NCBI RefSeq assembly: GCF_050436995.1
Contig: NC_134745.1
Span: 1,488,001-1,552,000, forward strand
Source: Anticarsia gemmatalis
Lineage: Eukaryota; Arthropoda; Insecta; Lepidoptera; Erebidae
DNA: 64,000 nucleotides
Direction: 5' to 3'
A program made the position numbers and the translations under genes. A model generated the notes under the pieces. That model made no database searches. It worked only from the letters and a program-made list of their open reading frames with translations, and was not told the DNA's origin. Each line of letters opens with the position of its first letter. Within the stretch, counting starts at the first letter, position 1. This document shows positions 11,658 through 24,774 of the stretch, in pieces.

Positions 11658-13272
11658 GTGTGGTTATGATTGTGTGTTTAAGTTTGTTTGTGTTTGAGGT
11701 AATTGAAAATATGGATGGAGGAACTTGAAAATTATAATATATATAAATATAAATTATATTAATCTAATGATTTTTTGTTCTTTTTGATATTAATAAGGCA
11801 TGATGTGGCATAGAATAGCTCCTTGTGCCTTTTTCGAGCAGTGGAAAGACAATTTTAGACATTAAAAGATAAAAGTATGTCCCAAAAATTGGCTGTAAGC
11901 TCTTAAATCAAGTTATTAACATAATACTGTGATGAAATATTTCCATTGATGGTTTAATAGGTTAAGGATTGAAATAAGAAACAATTTGTATAAGTAATAT
12001 GCATTTTTATTAAATTTCAGAAAATAGATACACTTATAAAATTAAATTACACATAATAATACACCAAGTCAGTCTTTGCATGCCTAGTATCGGTAAAATA
12101 TGTTACAAAAACCGAAGTATATAAGTATTTACATGTTATAGAGTAATATTCGACTGTGGGGACCGGGCACTTGTGACGTCATAACACTGCAATCGACCAC
12201 AAAAACTATGTTATCGAGTTTTTGACATTTAGTCGATACATGAAAGAAATTAGTTCCATGGACGCTCACTAGAGGCGCCACTTTCTATACTAATCATTAT
12301 CCTTGTATGTAGCTAATTTGTCAAGTGCCTGGTCCCCACAGTCATATTGTGTGAACTAATATCATCGCAAGGCACCATATTGCATCCACCGTGCCCGTAG
12401 GTAACGTTGTCGAACCGAATCACTGATGGCACCAAGCTTTTACTACGAGCCTTACCGTAGAATACAGACTGAATTTTACGTATAATTTCTTTAGTCACTT
12501 AAATATCGTACTTTTTAAATGTCAACGGACGAGAGATATTTAAAAAAATCGCGTTTAATTGACATCATTCTCCTTTTTTATGTCAGTTAATAAAAGAAAG
12601 TTGGAAATTGTTTCTCGAAATTCAGTCTGTATTACAATTACACACAAAATGTGCCTGTGTCCTTTTCTCTTGTAATATCCAGTGTAATAATTCACTACTG
12701 AAACAATTGTACGCTAATCTAACTGGATCCCATTCTCTAATTTAGATTACACTTCATTCATTTGATATGTTCGGTTTCTGATTAGTCTTGCAAATAATAT
12801 GTTTGTTTTCGAAGTTACATGAGGAAGGCTCAGCCTCTAACTGGAATAAAATTCAATAATATCACTATAATTAAGAAATATGGTTGAATATTTGGTATCT
12901 TATTCACATTTCTATACAAAATAACATAATGGAGTACAATAATGTAGGTAAGCATAATAATTATCACTCAACTAATTGTTCAAGAATAAAATATAATAAA
13001 CACAGCACAATTTGACTGAAATACGAATATAATTGTTCTTATTTGATATAATACTTATAGTGAGCACCGTTCAATGGATATACTACATTGGTCCTTTAAA
13101 TTAAACACTCCTTGACTGTTCAAGGATCATTCATACATCCACGCATCGCTGAACCGGCAAAATTTTGAGTGACCTCGACCTCTTGTGGGGTCAAGGTGAA
13201 GGTCAAATTTGGTTCCATTCACCACAAAGGTTTCTATGTACAAGTGTGGTGAGTACCACTGTTGGTTGGTGT
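11658..13272. other. Convergent intergenic region between Nup43 and conu
   Basis: No coding exon is visible. It should hold both 3' UTRs. Candidate poly(A) hexamers are AATAAA (+) at 12589-12594 for Nup43 and AATAAA (-) at 12011-12006 for conu; both are weakly supported because of distance. A 190-bp inverted-repeat element sits at 12153-12342. Confidence 0.45.
12153..12342. mobile_element. MITE-like element with 21-bp terminal inverted repeats
   Basis: ACTGTGGGGACCGGGCACTTG at the left end is matched in inverted form at 12322-12342 with one mismatch. The 148-bp interior has no coding capacity. ATATT occurs near both ends and may be a remnant target duplication. The left end also contains GTGACGTCAT. 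No other copy was found in this window. Confidence 0.7.
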
Positions 13273-16200
13273 TCAGGTGTGGTGGTTCCGCCTGTGGGGG
13301 GGTGGTTTCCTGTGGGCGGCGGCGAGGAGGGAGGCGGGGACCACCCACAGCTGTTCGCACCATCGCATCAGCGCCTCTGTCACGTGGCAGCTGTTGGCCG
13401 CTGTCGCTAGCTGCGTCTCCAGGCTGTCTGTAGGCTTGATCAGGAGACTGGAAGACAAAATAATGAAGTTGAAAAAATTGTCTTTATTACATAGAATAAG
13501 GTTAATTTTTTGTTTATTAGTACCTAAAGAGAGCAAAAACTTAAGTTTTTTCATAATAATAGTATTTACGCTGTCTGCAGTGAAGAAAAATACTTTCACA
13601 CAATTCGTCTCAATACAAAGCACTGCTCAGAATTCCAGTTAAAACCCAAGACTTGTTAACGTTTTTAAACTCTCGCGACTTCTACACATAATATTATAAT
13701 GTAACAGGTCTTAAACGCGATTAAGAATTAAAGACTAGGATAGATTTGTTTAAGTAAAATGTGTGTATATTTCCTCACCTGGGTGGAAACAGCGTAGGAG
13801 CAATAATCATAGCGACGTTGTGCTCGCTCATCTTGTTGGTGTTGGCTTTAGCGACGATCTCTTTCACCAAGCGCAGGAGTTCACGCAGCGTGGCGCGCTG
13901 CTCAGCCGGCAGTAGCAGCACGAGCAGGTTCAGTGCTCGACCTTGAGTTGTGCCGCTTAGAGCTGTGGGGGAGATAGAGAAATGTTATGAATCGTTGTTT
14001 TACTAAAAAGTAGGCTAGGAGAGCCAAGTTTATAGAGGAAAATGCTAGACTGTAATAAGGATTGGTCACTTAAGTTAAGTTTACCTAAATTAGTGAATAG
14101 ATGAATTCATCCATGCTTTTCTTTACGATTCTGGAGAAAGCCAAACTTTTACTCATTCATTCATTCATTTTTAATCAGGACTATATAAAGTTCTGTCAAA
14201 GTATAATTTTGTGCTGTTTTTGAAAAAAACGTAAGTATATATCCTCTCTTAGAGCTATATCTTTACAGCAAGTGATCTTCTACCAGGCAGGTCGTGCTGC
14301 TCAATAAATTTTTCGTTTATCTCTTTTAAGTAAACTTGCCAAGGGACCCTAGAAAATGTAGGATATAAAGTAAAAACGTACAGTAAGTGTGGTAGAAGAG
14401 CCTCATGAGCTCCTGCGTGAGCGGCGGCTGCGGCAGCGCGCGCAGCAGTCGCTTGAACACGGCGCCCAGGTCGTGCGACGACGCGCGCGCCAGCGCCGCC
14501 TCCACCGCGCCGCGCGAGCTGTACCACTGCCGCTCGATCAGCTGGCACAGCGCCTCGATCTACACGACAAACAAATCTTTTAGAATCACATTTAAAGGGC
14601 CAATGGACTATGATTTACTTACTCTATCTACGATTTTTGAAGCAGATATGATTTTCTGGGGGAACATTTCAACAATTCTTTACAGATCCAAAACTGTTCT
14701 TTTTAATAACCCGAGCTAGTTACATTCCCGGTACCTATTTGGGGAAAAGGCTTATCTATAGTTACATGGGACCAACATTATAAATGGCAATTCCGGGCAT
14801 AACCAAAAAACTTAAATCTACAAATCTTACGTTCAGTGGCACCTGCTATCACTACAATAGTATAATCGAAGAAGAAACAAGCTAAATCATTAGGTAGGTA
14901 CCTTCTGCTTGTTCCCGGCGACCCGCAGCAGCCCCTCGTCGCTGGTCCGCTGCTGCAGCGCGGCGGCGAGCGCCCGCACGACGCTGGGCGCGCAGCTCCA
15001 CGTCTCCTCCCACAGGATCATGTCCTTGCGCACCAGCGTCTCCAGCGACACGCCGAATACTGAGCCCTCTGCACACATTACAACAGATATTAATATGACG
15101 ATACTAGGTGAAAAAACATATAAAAACCTTTCAATTTCACACCCGTTGATACAAGTTTGTGATTGGATGGTGGAGAACTGTAAATTTTAGGTTTCTAAAT
15201 TGGTGAAATAATGCAAGATCTGCGTTTAAATTTATTGGCACTGTTCTACCGGAAAAGCTTTGTTCAGATTTACTTATCAAGGGCTATAGTAGATTATAAT
15301 TAACATTAAATCAGCTGTAGTTAGGTTTTAAATAACTCTTTGTCTGCTATGGTCAGATTTGAAACACATTCCCTTTCATAAATGATAACGTACTCTAAAG
15401 TGCTTAGCAATCCTCACCTTCTTTCCTTTTCTTCTTGGGAGGTTTCCTCTTCTGGAAGGGCAGCGAGTATCTGTCGAAGAGCGCCGTCAGCTCCAGCCAC
15501 AACAGAGGCGGCAGGCGCTTCAGCTGCGGCTCGCCGATGCTCTCGATGTCTACTGAACTTTCTTCTTCTGGCCACTCCTTGAGAAAAAACACGTAAAATA
15601 AATACCAAAACCTTTACCATAAAGTCAGTGAACGAGTTAAATTGAGCTCTAATCAAATTCCTATACCTACTTAAAATGCATAGTAAGATAGCATTCTTTT
15701 TCATTAATGGCGTACCTAACCTTTTTGAGATTTATAAATGGCTGTTTGGTCATAATAGTTACCTACTTCTAAAACCAACATTGAGGGGTTTTTAGTCTTA
15801 AAGCTGTGAAAGGATTGATTTGTTTCGTACCTCCTCATGATCCATCATCTGTCTGTCGAGATTGAACTTGTGTTCGAAGCTGAGTGGCTGCTGCGCTGAC
15901 GCCGCGCTCTTGGCGCGAGACACCGGAGCGTGCTTGTTATTACTGCAAATGAAAATAACTATTAGCATTCAGAACTTACCACTTAATTTCATAAAAGAAA
16001 TAGGTAAGTAATCAAGCATAGTAGGTAATCTATATACTTATTTAAAAAGCACAAAATGTTGACGTTGTGAAATTAAGTCTTCTGTAATGAAATGGGTGGG
16101 TAGGTAACTTAAATTTTTAATGGTGGGTACTTACATGAATGGATCGTTGTCTTTGAGTATGGATCCATTGATTCGTTCTTTTCCTATCCTTGGTCCCTGA

Positions 16201-19200
16201 ACTGTGCCGTATCTTTGGTAACCTAGGAGTTCGATTCCCTCTGCAAATAAAAATAATCATTGGTTAAATCAAATTGCTTCACATTAATCTGGCGATTTTC
16301 CACCGGAATTTAGCAAGTTAAATACGCAGGACAAATAAATGCAACTCCAATGCTCTGGACTAACTAGAAACAGAATGAATTTTTGATGATTTCATTTTTT
16401 ACAAATAGAGAAAATGTATACGCTAAAAGTGGAGTAAAGTAAAATGTTAAGCGATGGTGGGTATTTACCAGTGTTGGTCGCAATATCGGCCCAGTGCAGA
16501 TCGTTGGGCTTGAACAGCTCGTGCATGGGCAGCGGCGGCGAGTGCGGGCTGTGCGGCGGCGACAGGCGCGCGCGCCGGGCGGCCGGCGCCGACGGCGTGC
16601 GGGCCAGCGCCAGGTGCCCGCCCGCCGGGGGGAAGCTGTCGCTGCGGGGGAAATTACGCGATTAATATGATTGTACTATAGCTGTCCTGATGCGATATTA
16701 TGAGTTACATCTCTCTTTTTACAACCTCAAATGGACGAATGTCAAGAACTTTCCTTTCTATCATATTTTTTCCGTTTGAAGGTAATCGTATAAAATAATA
16801 AAGAATAACGTTTTTATTTCAATAAGCATTTCTGTCAAGAAAAGTACCTACCTATTCTATTATTTTCGTTCATCAGTTCATTCAATTAATGGAAATCACT
16901 TAATCTAGTATTTTCTACTTATTTGTACGAATAATTTGTTTATACTCACACGAAGTCCGGCGGGGTAGCAGCATCGGCCCATTCGGCCGGCGGGCTGCCG
17001 GAGCCACCGCTGGGCAGAGAATCCAATGAGTCGGGAGTCGCGCTGCGCGACCGCGGTTCACTACCACTTGAGTTCTGTAACAATACAAAATTAACGTTAA
17101 AATTGAATGACAGAATTCCATAAAACGACTAGGTACTCAGTTCACAATGGTATCTTAAAGAACTTAGACGGGTTTTTATTAGGTAGCTTTTTAGCAAGGC
17201 AACCGTTCTAAATTAATCGCGTAACGTTCCTAACTAGAAGTTTCGTAACAAATAGATTAATTAAATTTAAAACAGTAGCATTTGTTTTCTTTTTTCCTAT
17301 AGTCGCACGAATCCAGAAAAGTCCAGAAATGCATACGGCTGTAAATCTTATCAAATGGCTCGATTTGTCATTGCTGCAACATAAAAAGAACGCGAGCGAC
17401 AAACGATGAGCATCCGAGACTGGGACATTTCCGTTGTTAATTTAGAACAACCATTCATCTATCTATTTTAGGATAAAAGTCGAAACGGTTTTAATTTCTT
17501 CATAAACGGTTAAACATTTTGAATTATCAACTACCAGAATGCGTCAAGAGGACCTTAAAAACTTGTAAATAAAGAAAGAACATTTCGAAAGAGCCGAAAC
17601 TCGGAACAGCAGAAACTTTAGTTTGGCAAAAGAATCTTGCGCGTTGGATAATAACTACCTACGGATGTAATAACGGATGAAAGCTATTCAGTAAATAAGT
17701 TGAAAATGTCTTGTACCTAAAGCTACATTTTACTATCATCTCAAACTAATGGCAATCTTTTTTACTGTAACAATAAATAAATCATAAACAATTGCCAATA
17801 ATCATCGCTCTCGTATTTATCAAACAGCGGAAGCTAAACTTGTATACCTATACCGTGTAGAAAGCACGTGGCATCTAACCTGTGGAGCCGGTACTGTGAG
17901 AACATAGAACATTAAGCTCCGGCCATACTATGTCTCAATACTTTTAATAGTTATTGTTTTGGGAAAATGTTTACTATGAGAGTAAAACGAGTGTGTAATG
18001 CAAACTATACAAAGCTGTGTTGTTTAATAGGTCATGTTAAACAGAAGTTTGACAAAATAGGTTTATGTTAGTTTCTTTAATTCAGTTTTTGTTCGTAAAT
18101 CCCGCATTCAGTTGAAATATACACAAAGGAGAATCTCTGCATTGTGCATGGCTTGTAATGTTTGTGGATTGAAGTATTTCGATAGAAAATCACACGCAAT
18201 GAGACGCAGTGCACCTTTATTCTAGGTTGTAAAAAGTGAGAGTTTTAATCAAAAAAACAAGTACCTAAAGTTTTGTTTTCATTTAGTTACAGATGTTAAA
18301 AACAAATTGATTTAATAACAATTGGAAAGTGGTTATATTACTACTACGGTGAGAAAAACCTAGGCTAATTGTCTGTGACATAGCGTGTTAAATTGAAACG
18401 AATCTTGCGATTTACTGCCGAAGCTTTTTTGCCAATTAGTATTTTTAAATTAAACTTACTTATGCGGTAATAGTTGTAGGCACCTTAGTCTTAAACAACA
18501 TAACTACGTAAAAATGTAACCAAATAGATAAATAAGTACTAGGTATATAGGATATAGGAACTTTAAAAACGCACGTTTTTGGTGAGTATAGGCAAACGGT
18601 AGAGTCATTGAAATAACTATTAGCTGATTGATTAACGTCACTCTCTTGTGAGGTACCTATTTATTTATTTATTTCCAGAATTATAAAGCACATAAAATCT
18701 TCATCAATAAATTAATAAAAAAATGTTGACGACGCCAAAGCAAACAAACATGACATGTGACACAGCCTAATAAAAAGAAAATTCAAACATAGTCAAGTAC
18801 TTTTTGCACCGTTTTGTACCTTCTTGTTGTATACTTTGTAGACACGACAACAGAGATGAACTGTGCGAAAACTCGATTGTCTATCAATTACTTCCAGTTA
18901 CTACAATCGCTATTCATTAAAGAGTTATTGGTTTACGCTCTTTTTACGATAATTTTCACTGCCGCTGTTTTTTAGGCTGGTAATCAATTTGATTTATGTC
19001 ATAATTTCTTGTACACCTCATTAAGTATAAGAAAATTATTTTTAAAAATAGAACGTTGGTTTTGAATTCTAATTAGTTAGGATAAGAGCAACTTGCCAGG
19101 AATAAATATCCAACATTTTTTTTTTGTATGGTTGAGTTTTTTGTTTTATATTCGTTTCCATTATTATTATAATAGTTTCATTTAAATTTCACGATAGATA

Positions 19201-22200
19201 TTATTGAACCCTGACGAGTGTTAAGCGCTTTATTTTTGTGGCGTTAGGTTTATGGCTTGTAAGGATAAGTGATAATAAGATTAGCCATACTTACTATATC
19301 AAACGTACGAACTGAATACACAGACCGGCTGAATCAGTTTCCAGCAGTATCTAAGTGAATCTGAGGCATTGTTTACATCAAACCTTTGAAGTAGACGTCA
19401 ACATACTTTTTATTATTCATAACAAGATAGTATCAAAGTACTTGTATTTGTCTTACATCTCAAAACTAGGTTGTATTTATCTCATTCCCATCTTATTATG
19501 TAAATGTCAACTAACAAAGCAGTTTTTAATCTGTGTCACACAATGTCGCAAGGAACGGTTCCCAGGCACAATACATCATTTCCTTTGCCTAAACTTTAAA
19601 AACTTAAAACGTACTTTTAAAAGAGAAACTTAGCGTTATGTTGTTGTCTCCCTCACACACTGTTACGTAATTAGAGAAAGCTAATAGATTAATGAGTCGC
19701 TCTTTTAAAAGAATTTTCATTGTGATTCCTTAATAATGATAACTGTTACGAAACTAATATTTTTATGTAACATTTTAAATCCATTGATGTTTTAACGTGA
19801 TTACTTTTAAAACACATTCCTAACAGATTTTGATAATAACATTCAATTTTGCGAATGAATAATTCAGCTGATTTTGCTTAATTTATGTTCATTAGCATCG
19901 AAAATCTCTACTCTGATACATAGTTTTGAAATATAAGAGTATTTGCACGATATTAAATTTATAATAAGTACACCTGATAGACTCAAGACTTCAAAGGGGA
20001 CTTTTTTTAATCGATACCATAATGTGCTATAGTTAAACTAGAAGTTTTATTGTAAACTACTCAATTAGCACCTCTAACGGGTCCCGTAGGAATTATTTTT
20101 ACAATACATTTTAAATGTCAAACTAGCGATATCAATATTAGCGACTTATGCGAAAATCATGCTCACAATACAGGTGAACTTTGTGAGCAACTAAGCCACC
20201 TAAATTTCATACCACTCAATGTTTTCAGCGTACACAATTTCCTAAAGATTCTCCCAACAAATAACCTTCAAATCAATCATTTTGCAACAGCAATAACAAG
20301 CCTTAAAGGCAACTCAAGCGTATTTCCTTCTCAATAATTTATTGACGTTCCACAAAGGCAGGTTTAACTCGTACTCGTACTGACACACATGACTATAAAG
20401 GGCCACTTCCGTCATCCGGGGGGACTGGTGATGGCTAATCGCATTTAATTAAGGTTGATTTGTGTTTCAGGATGTTGGGCTTAGATTAATAGATTGGTAT
20501 TAAAAATTGCGATGGTTTTTGCATTTTTTGTTGAGTAAGGTTTTAGGAAACAGCAATTAAGCTAGAATTTGAAGCTAGTAACACCAGTATTGATGAAACT
20601 AACTGTAAATCTAGGCATCGACTGTCTAAATCCCCGGTTCCTGAGGTACATTTACCGGTAGTTTATTCAAACTGTCATGTTTATGAGTTTAAACGCTATT
20701 GAATAGATAAACTACTGCTAAATGTACCCCAGAAACTGTTGGTAAGTGTGGTTTCCAGGGTTAGGGGAGGTAAGTACTGAAGAGTGGGTTAAAAATCTAC
20801 ACTTCCCCTGTCACTTAAAGGTAACTGTTAAGACTCAAAACATTAGACTTTCATAATTGTCGTAAATATATTATGATCAAAATAATATCCTATACTATAA
20901 CACAACCTGCTTGGCCTCATCTATTATTTTCACCTGCAGTTCAAGCTAGGAAGAGTCCAAAAGGTCAACGACCTGAAATACCTGAAGGTACAAATAGCAT
21001 CTGTTAATCTAAGCATGTATTTACTCGGAACTAACCGTTGTGAGACAAACAAACGGACAATGGAATAACAATATCATATTAGAGACGGCAGGAATATGAA
21101 TCAGTTGTTTGAAATGCTTTAGATATTATCTTTGATGGAGTTTATAGCTTATTGTGGTGTTAAGCTATGACTGTGCACCAGGTTTTGGTTAAAAGAAGCG
21201 TGGAATGCAGCGAGTTGATGCATGTAGGGATGATGTAGAGAGAGTATGTAGGGATGGAAGTCCTCACGAATATTAGTTTTGCATAATTTGTAGTAAGTAT
21301 TTTTATAAGCCTTATAGTAGTTTTATAAGGCTTGTTGCTTGAAATTAAAAAAAAAAGAGGTTACGTATGCCACTGTCGATTATTATCGAAGTGACAGTAA
21401 TTAGTATGGTATCCAAAGTCTTAAAGTTAGAAAAGGTTAAAATGTTAGAATTTTTAAATTTTCTTTGATCAACAGGCCCTATCAGATATCAAAATGATTC
21501 GGGATAATCCAATCAAGACTGAATACAAAAAAGAATCTAGTCGCGCGATGAAACCACGGATAAGATAGAGCTATAATTAACAAATCGTAAAGATCGTGCG
21601 TGATAGACGGATCATAGACAACTAAACGTATAAGTTTAAGTCATTAGGCTGCCAGTGTTACCTTGGCCACGATAAAAAGAAAACAATAAATGTTTCCTGC
21701 ACTTTATTTGATCGAGACTATTGGATAGTAAGTCTAACCCCTGGTTTCTGAGGTACATTTAGCGGTAGTTTATCTAGTCAATAACGCTTAAGCTCATATA
21801 AAAATGACAGTTTGAATATATAAGTCTTTAGGAAATAGCTTGTATCTTAGTAAAAAAACATGGTAGTTAAGTTGTTATTTTGAGTAAAACCTAATTGATT
21901 TTATTGAACTCTAAATGATAAAAGTGCATTCATAAATTGGTCTATGACACAAGGGATGAAATAGTTTATTACTGCTTCACTTATTTCAGTAATGGCGTAG
22001 GTCCTTACTTATGCAATTGGATTCTCAATTGGAAAAACTGTTATTGCAATATTCAGTAAGGAAATCCTGAGTGAAAAGCCCGGAGCGTAATGTTCCCGGT
22101 ATCATTATGGTATTCCCGCTTTCTGTTGCATAATGTTAGATATTCTTAATGCTTCGAAAGTTAAAATTAATTTATAATTAACTTAATACTTCTATACTAA

Positions 22201-24774
22201 CATTATAAAGCTGAAGAGTTTGTTTGTTTGTTTGAACGCGCTAATCTCAGGATCTACTGGTCCGATTTGAAAAATTCTTTCAGTTTTAGATAGCCCATTT
22301 ATCGAGGAAGGCTATATGCTATATATCATCACGTTATTCTCTCTAATGTGACGCAAGCGAAGTTGCGCGGGTCAGCTAGTTTATAATAACTTGCGCCCCG
22401 TCACGGCTTCACCCGAGTTAACGTTAACAATTGCTGTAAGATTTTTCTCAGCCACGCCATCTATTGGTGAAAACCGCATGAAGATTGAAGATCCGTTCCG
22501 TAGATTTTGAGTTATCGCGAACAGACAGACTGACACGGCGAGAGAGTTGTATTTTATTATATTTAGATCGGTATTTTACTATGTTTGTTCCAAACACTTA
22601 TAAAACTTATCTATGCAAATATTTATTGTCTGCAAAAATACTGCGCATTAGTTTTAATTCAATCAATTTTAATATCTGTTGACAATATTCTTAAAGTGAT
22701 TGCGATCTAAACTGCGTAAAAGAAATCACCTTGAACAGTTTTCTAGAAAATACGAACGAAATAAACTGTGATAGAGACATAATATTAAATAATTGATAAA
22801 AAATATATTACAATTACTACTATTTAATGTTACGCAAAAGTATTTGGACATAGCCGTTTTATATCGATATGAAATATTTACTTAAAGATATGCTGTACAA
22901 ATGTTAGTTCATTGGTTCGTTCACCTCATAAAGAATTATTTTATTCCCTTAACTTACTTTTATCAATCCTTCTATATCTTTTTACACGTGGACAATACTT
23001 ATGATATAAATAGCTCGATTCTCTACTACTATCGACTACCGACAACCGACCTGTCATCGAGAATTATTGTATAAAAATCTGATCAGCGCCTCTGACGGTT
23101 GTCGTAGGAAATATTTTGGCAGCACATTCTAAATGTCAAAATTTCGATAGCTAGCCGGTTGTCGGTAGTCGATTGTGGTAGAGAATCGAGGTACTGAACC
23201 CATTATTATTCCACGTTGGCTAGGTTGAGGATTTTTTGTTATTTCAAGACCAATTTTAGAAATCTCTTAGGAATGCAAAATTTCCTCACTAAGTACGTTT
23301 TCTTTACTGTTCATAAATCAATACTTATTTATAAAACTCTTCCGTTACTGCGTGACTGACTGACTGATTGATGGACAATGCACAGCCGAAACAACTGAGC
23401 GTAAAAAGTTGAAACTTGGTATGAAAATTCCTTAGGAAGAGTAGAGGACCACTAAGAGAGGATTTATTCGAAATGGTAAGAAGGGGGAATAACTTTTATA
23501 TGAAAAATTGAAAACTAAAGTCCACGCGGACGAAGTTGCGTGCGCTGTTAGTAATGAATAAATCAAACATATAACTGTCCCACAGCTAAGCTTTCGAAAA
23601 AAAATTCGAACTTGGTAAGCCATAAGTAAAGTGTATAGAAACGGAATCCATTATTCAAATTGTTTGACATTCGCATTATAATATTACATCAGAATAAACA
23701 AAATCTAATTCTCTTGTAATCTAATCTACTAGCTACTGTCACATTTATCAGTGGGGAATGTTAAGCTGGACCGCATGATGCTTTAATCTTGTTTGGTGCA
23801 GAAAACACTTGTTTATCTCACCCTAATCTCACGTAAACCGTATTACCTGTCGTTCTGATTGATGCAGATGGGAAACAAACAACTTTTGGCAGACTTACTT
23901 ATAAGAACTTGTATCTATAAATAATAGGGAGAAGTCCAAAAGGTGTATTATTTGAAAGTAAGGCTGCGTTTACCGCCGAGCACAAATTTGTTCTTAAAAC
24001 GCGCTCGTTCGATGCTCTTAAGTCAGTCTACACTATGCTTGTCTCGTGCTCGGCATCTTTACCGTAGACACAGCTTTATAATGACCAAAAATATAAAGAA
24101 CTGTCCAAAGTACATTTTTGGATGCAGGCAATGATGAGCGATTCTTGTGTACTTATTATGGATTTATATTATCAGTTAAATTATACCCTCTTATCGAAAT
24201 TATTAATCAAAGTCCGTCTGTCGTATGACAGATTTAAAGAAAGTTATCTTGTTATGATGATCGTCTAGTCTGTCAAAACAAATAAAAAGCGTTGACAATT
24301 ACAGTCACGGTACTTTGTAGAATAGTTGAGTAATATATCACTTTATTGTTGCATATTATTGGGGAATAGCTTCTGCCCGCTATTTCGTCCGCGTGAATAG
24401 ATTCCCCGGCGTAAAAGTATCCGTTGTCATAATCTAGATTATAAACTATATGTGCATCAAATTTCATGAATATCCGTTCAGTATTTTTTATTCATCCTCA
24501 CTAACTTTTACATTTATAATATTAGTAAGATAGTATAGGATTGATTATGTTTTTATATGTATCCATTTAACAGTGCAATGCAGTCGCATTTATAAGCCGA
24601 TTTCCGAACCTACTATTTAACCTTAAAGTTAGAAAGTTAGCTTAAACACTTCGAAACAAGAAGTTATCACAATAACATATTTACCAGAGCATCAATATAA
24701 GTCTTCACGAACGCCAATCCTTTGCAATTAACGACTTTCTCGCACACTTTAAGTCGTACCGTGTCACAAATCAT
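13273..24774 (-). CDS. conu: conu, predicted short isoform from an internal first exon
   Basis: A candidate first coding exon, 24774-24685, reads MICDTVRLKVCEKVVNCKGL and ten further residues. It ends at a GTAAAT donor in phase 0, exactly the phase needed for exon 17074-16950. The joined frame is 489 residues, identical to the long form from its residue 97 on but without the EWLQAAGL domain. An in-frame TGA lies just upstream of the ATG with no acceptor between, which favours a start exon over an internal one. It would need its own promoter inside the intron. The RhoGAP domain is intact. Transcript evidence is needed; the ORF is short. Confidence 0.5.

Larger units (their letters stand above)
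17075..24684 (-). other. Left part of conu large intron
   Basis: This 7.6 kb shows no convincing coding exon. It is AT-rich and holds several small transposons listed separately: MITE family A at 20631 and 21736, MITE family B at 20039 and 23013, and Helitron-like elements at 22191, 23315 and 24369. Confidence 0.6.

Noticed and set aside
13165..13642. Plus-strand ORFs rich in Trp, Gly and Cys
   Set aside because: Antisense to the last conu exon; biased composition with no splice or family support.
14154..14171. TTCA tetranucleotide run as a feature
   Set aside because: Only a short microsatellite inside a conu intron; nothing unusual.
14389..14719. Plus-strand open frames across 14389-14719
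   Set aside because: They are antisense to a RhoGAP exon of conu (14559-14382); GC-rich codons of the real exon keep the opposite strand open.
15382..15592. Plus-strand and other-frame ORFs over 15382-15592
   Set aside because: They overlap conu exon 15577-15418, whose frame matches the family (LPPLLWLELTALFDRY).
16444..16665. Plus-strand Gly/Arg/Cys-rich ORF
   Set aside because: Antisense shadow of conu exon 16641-16469.
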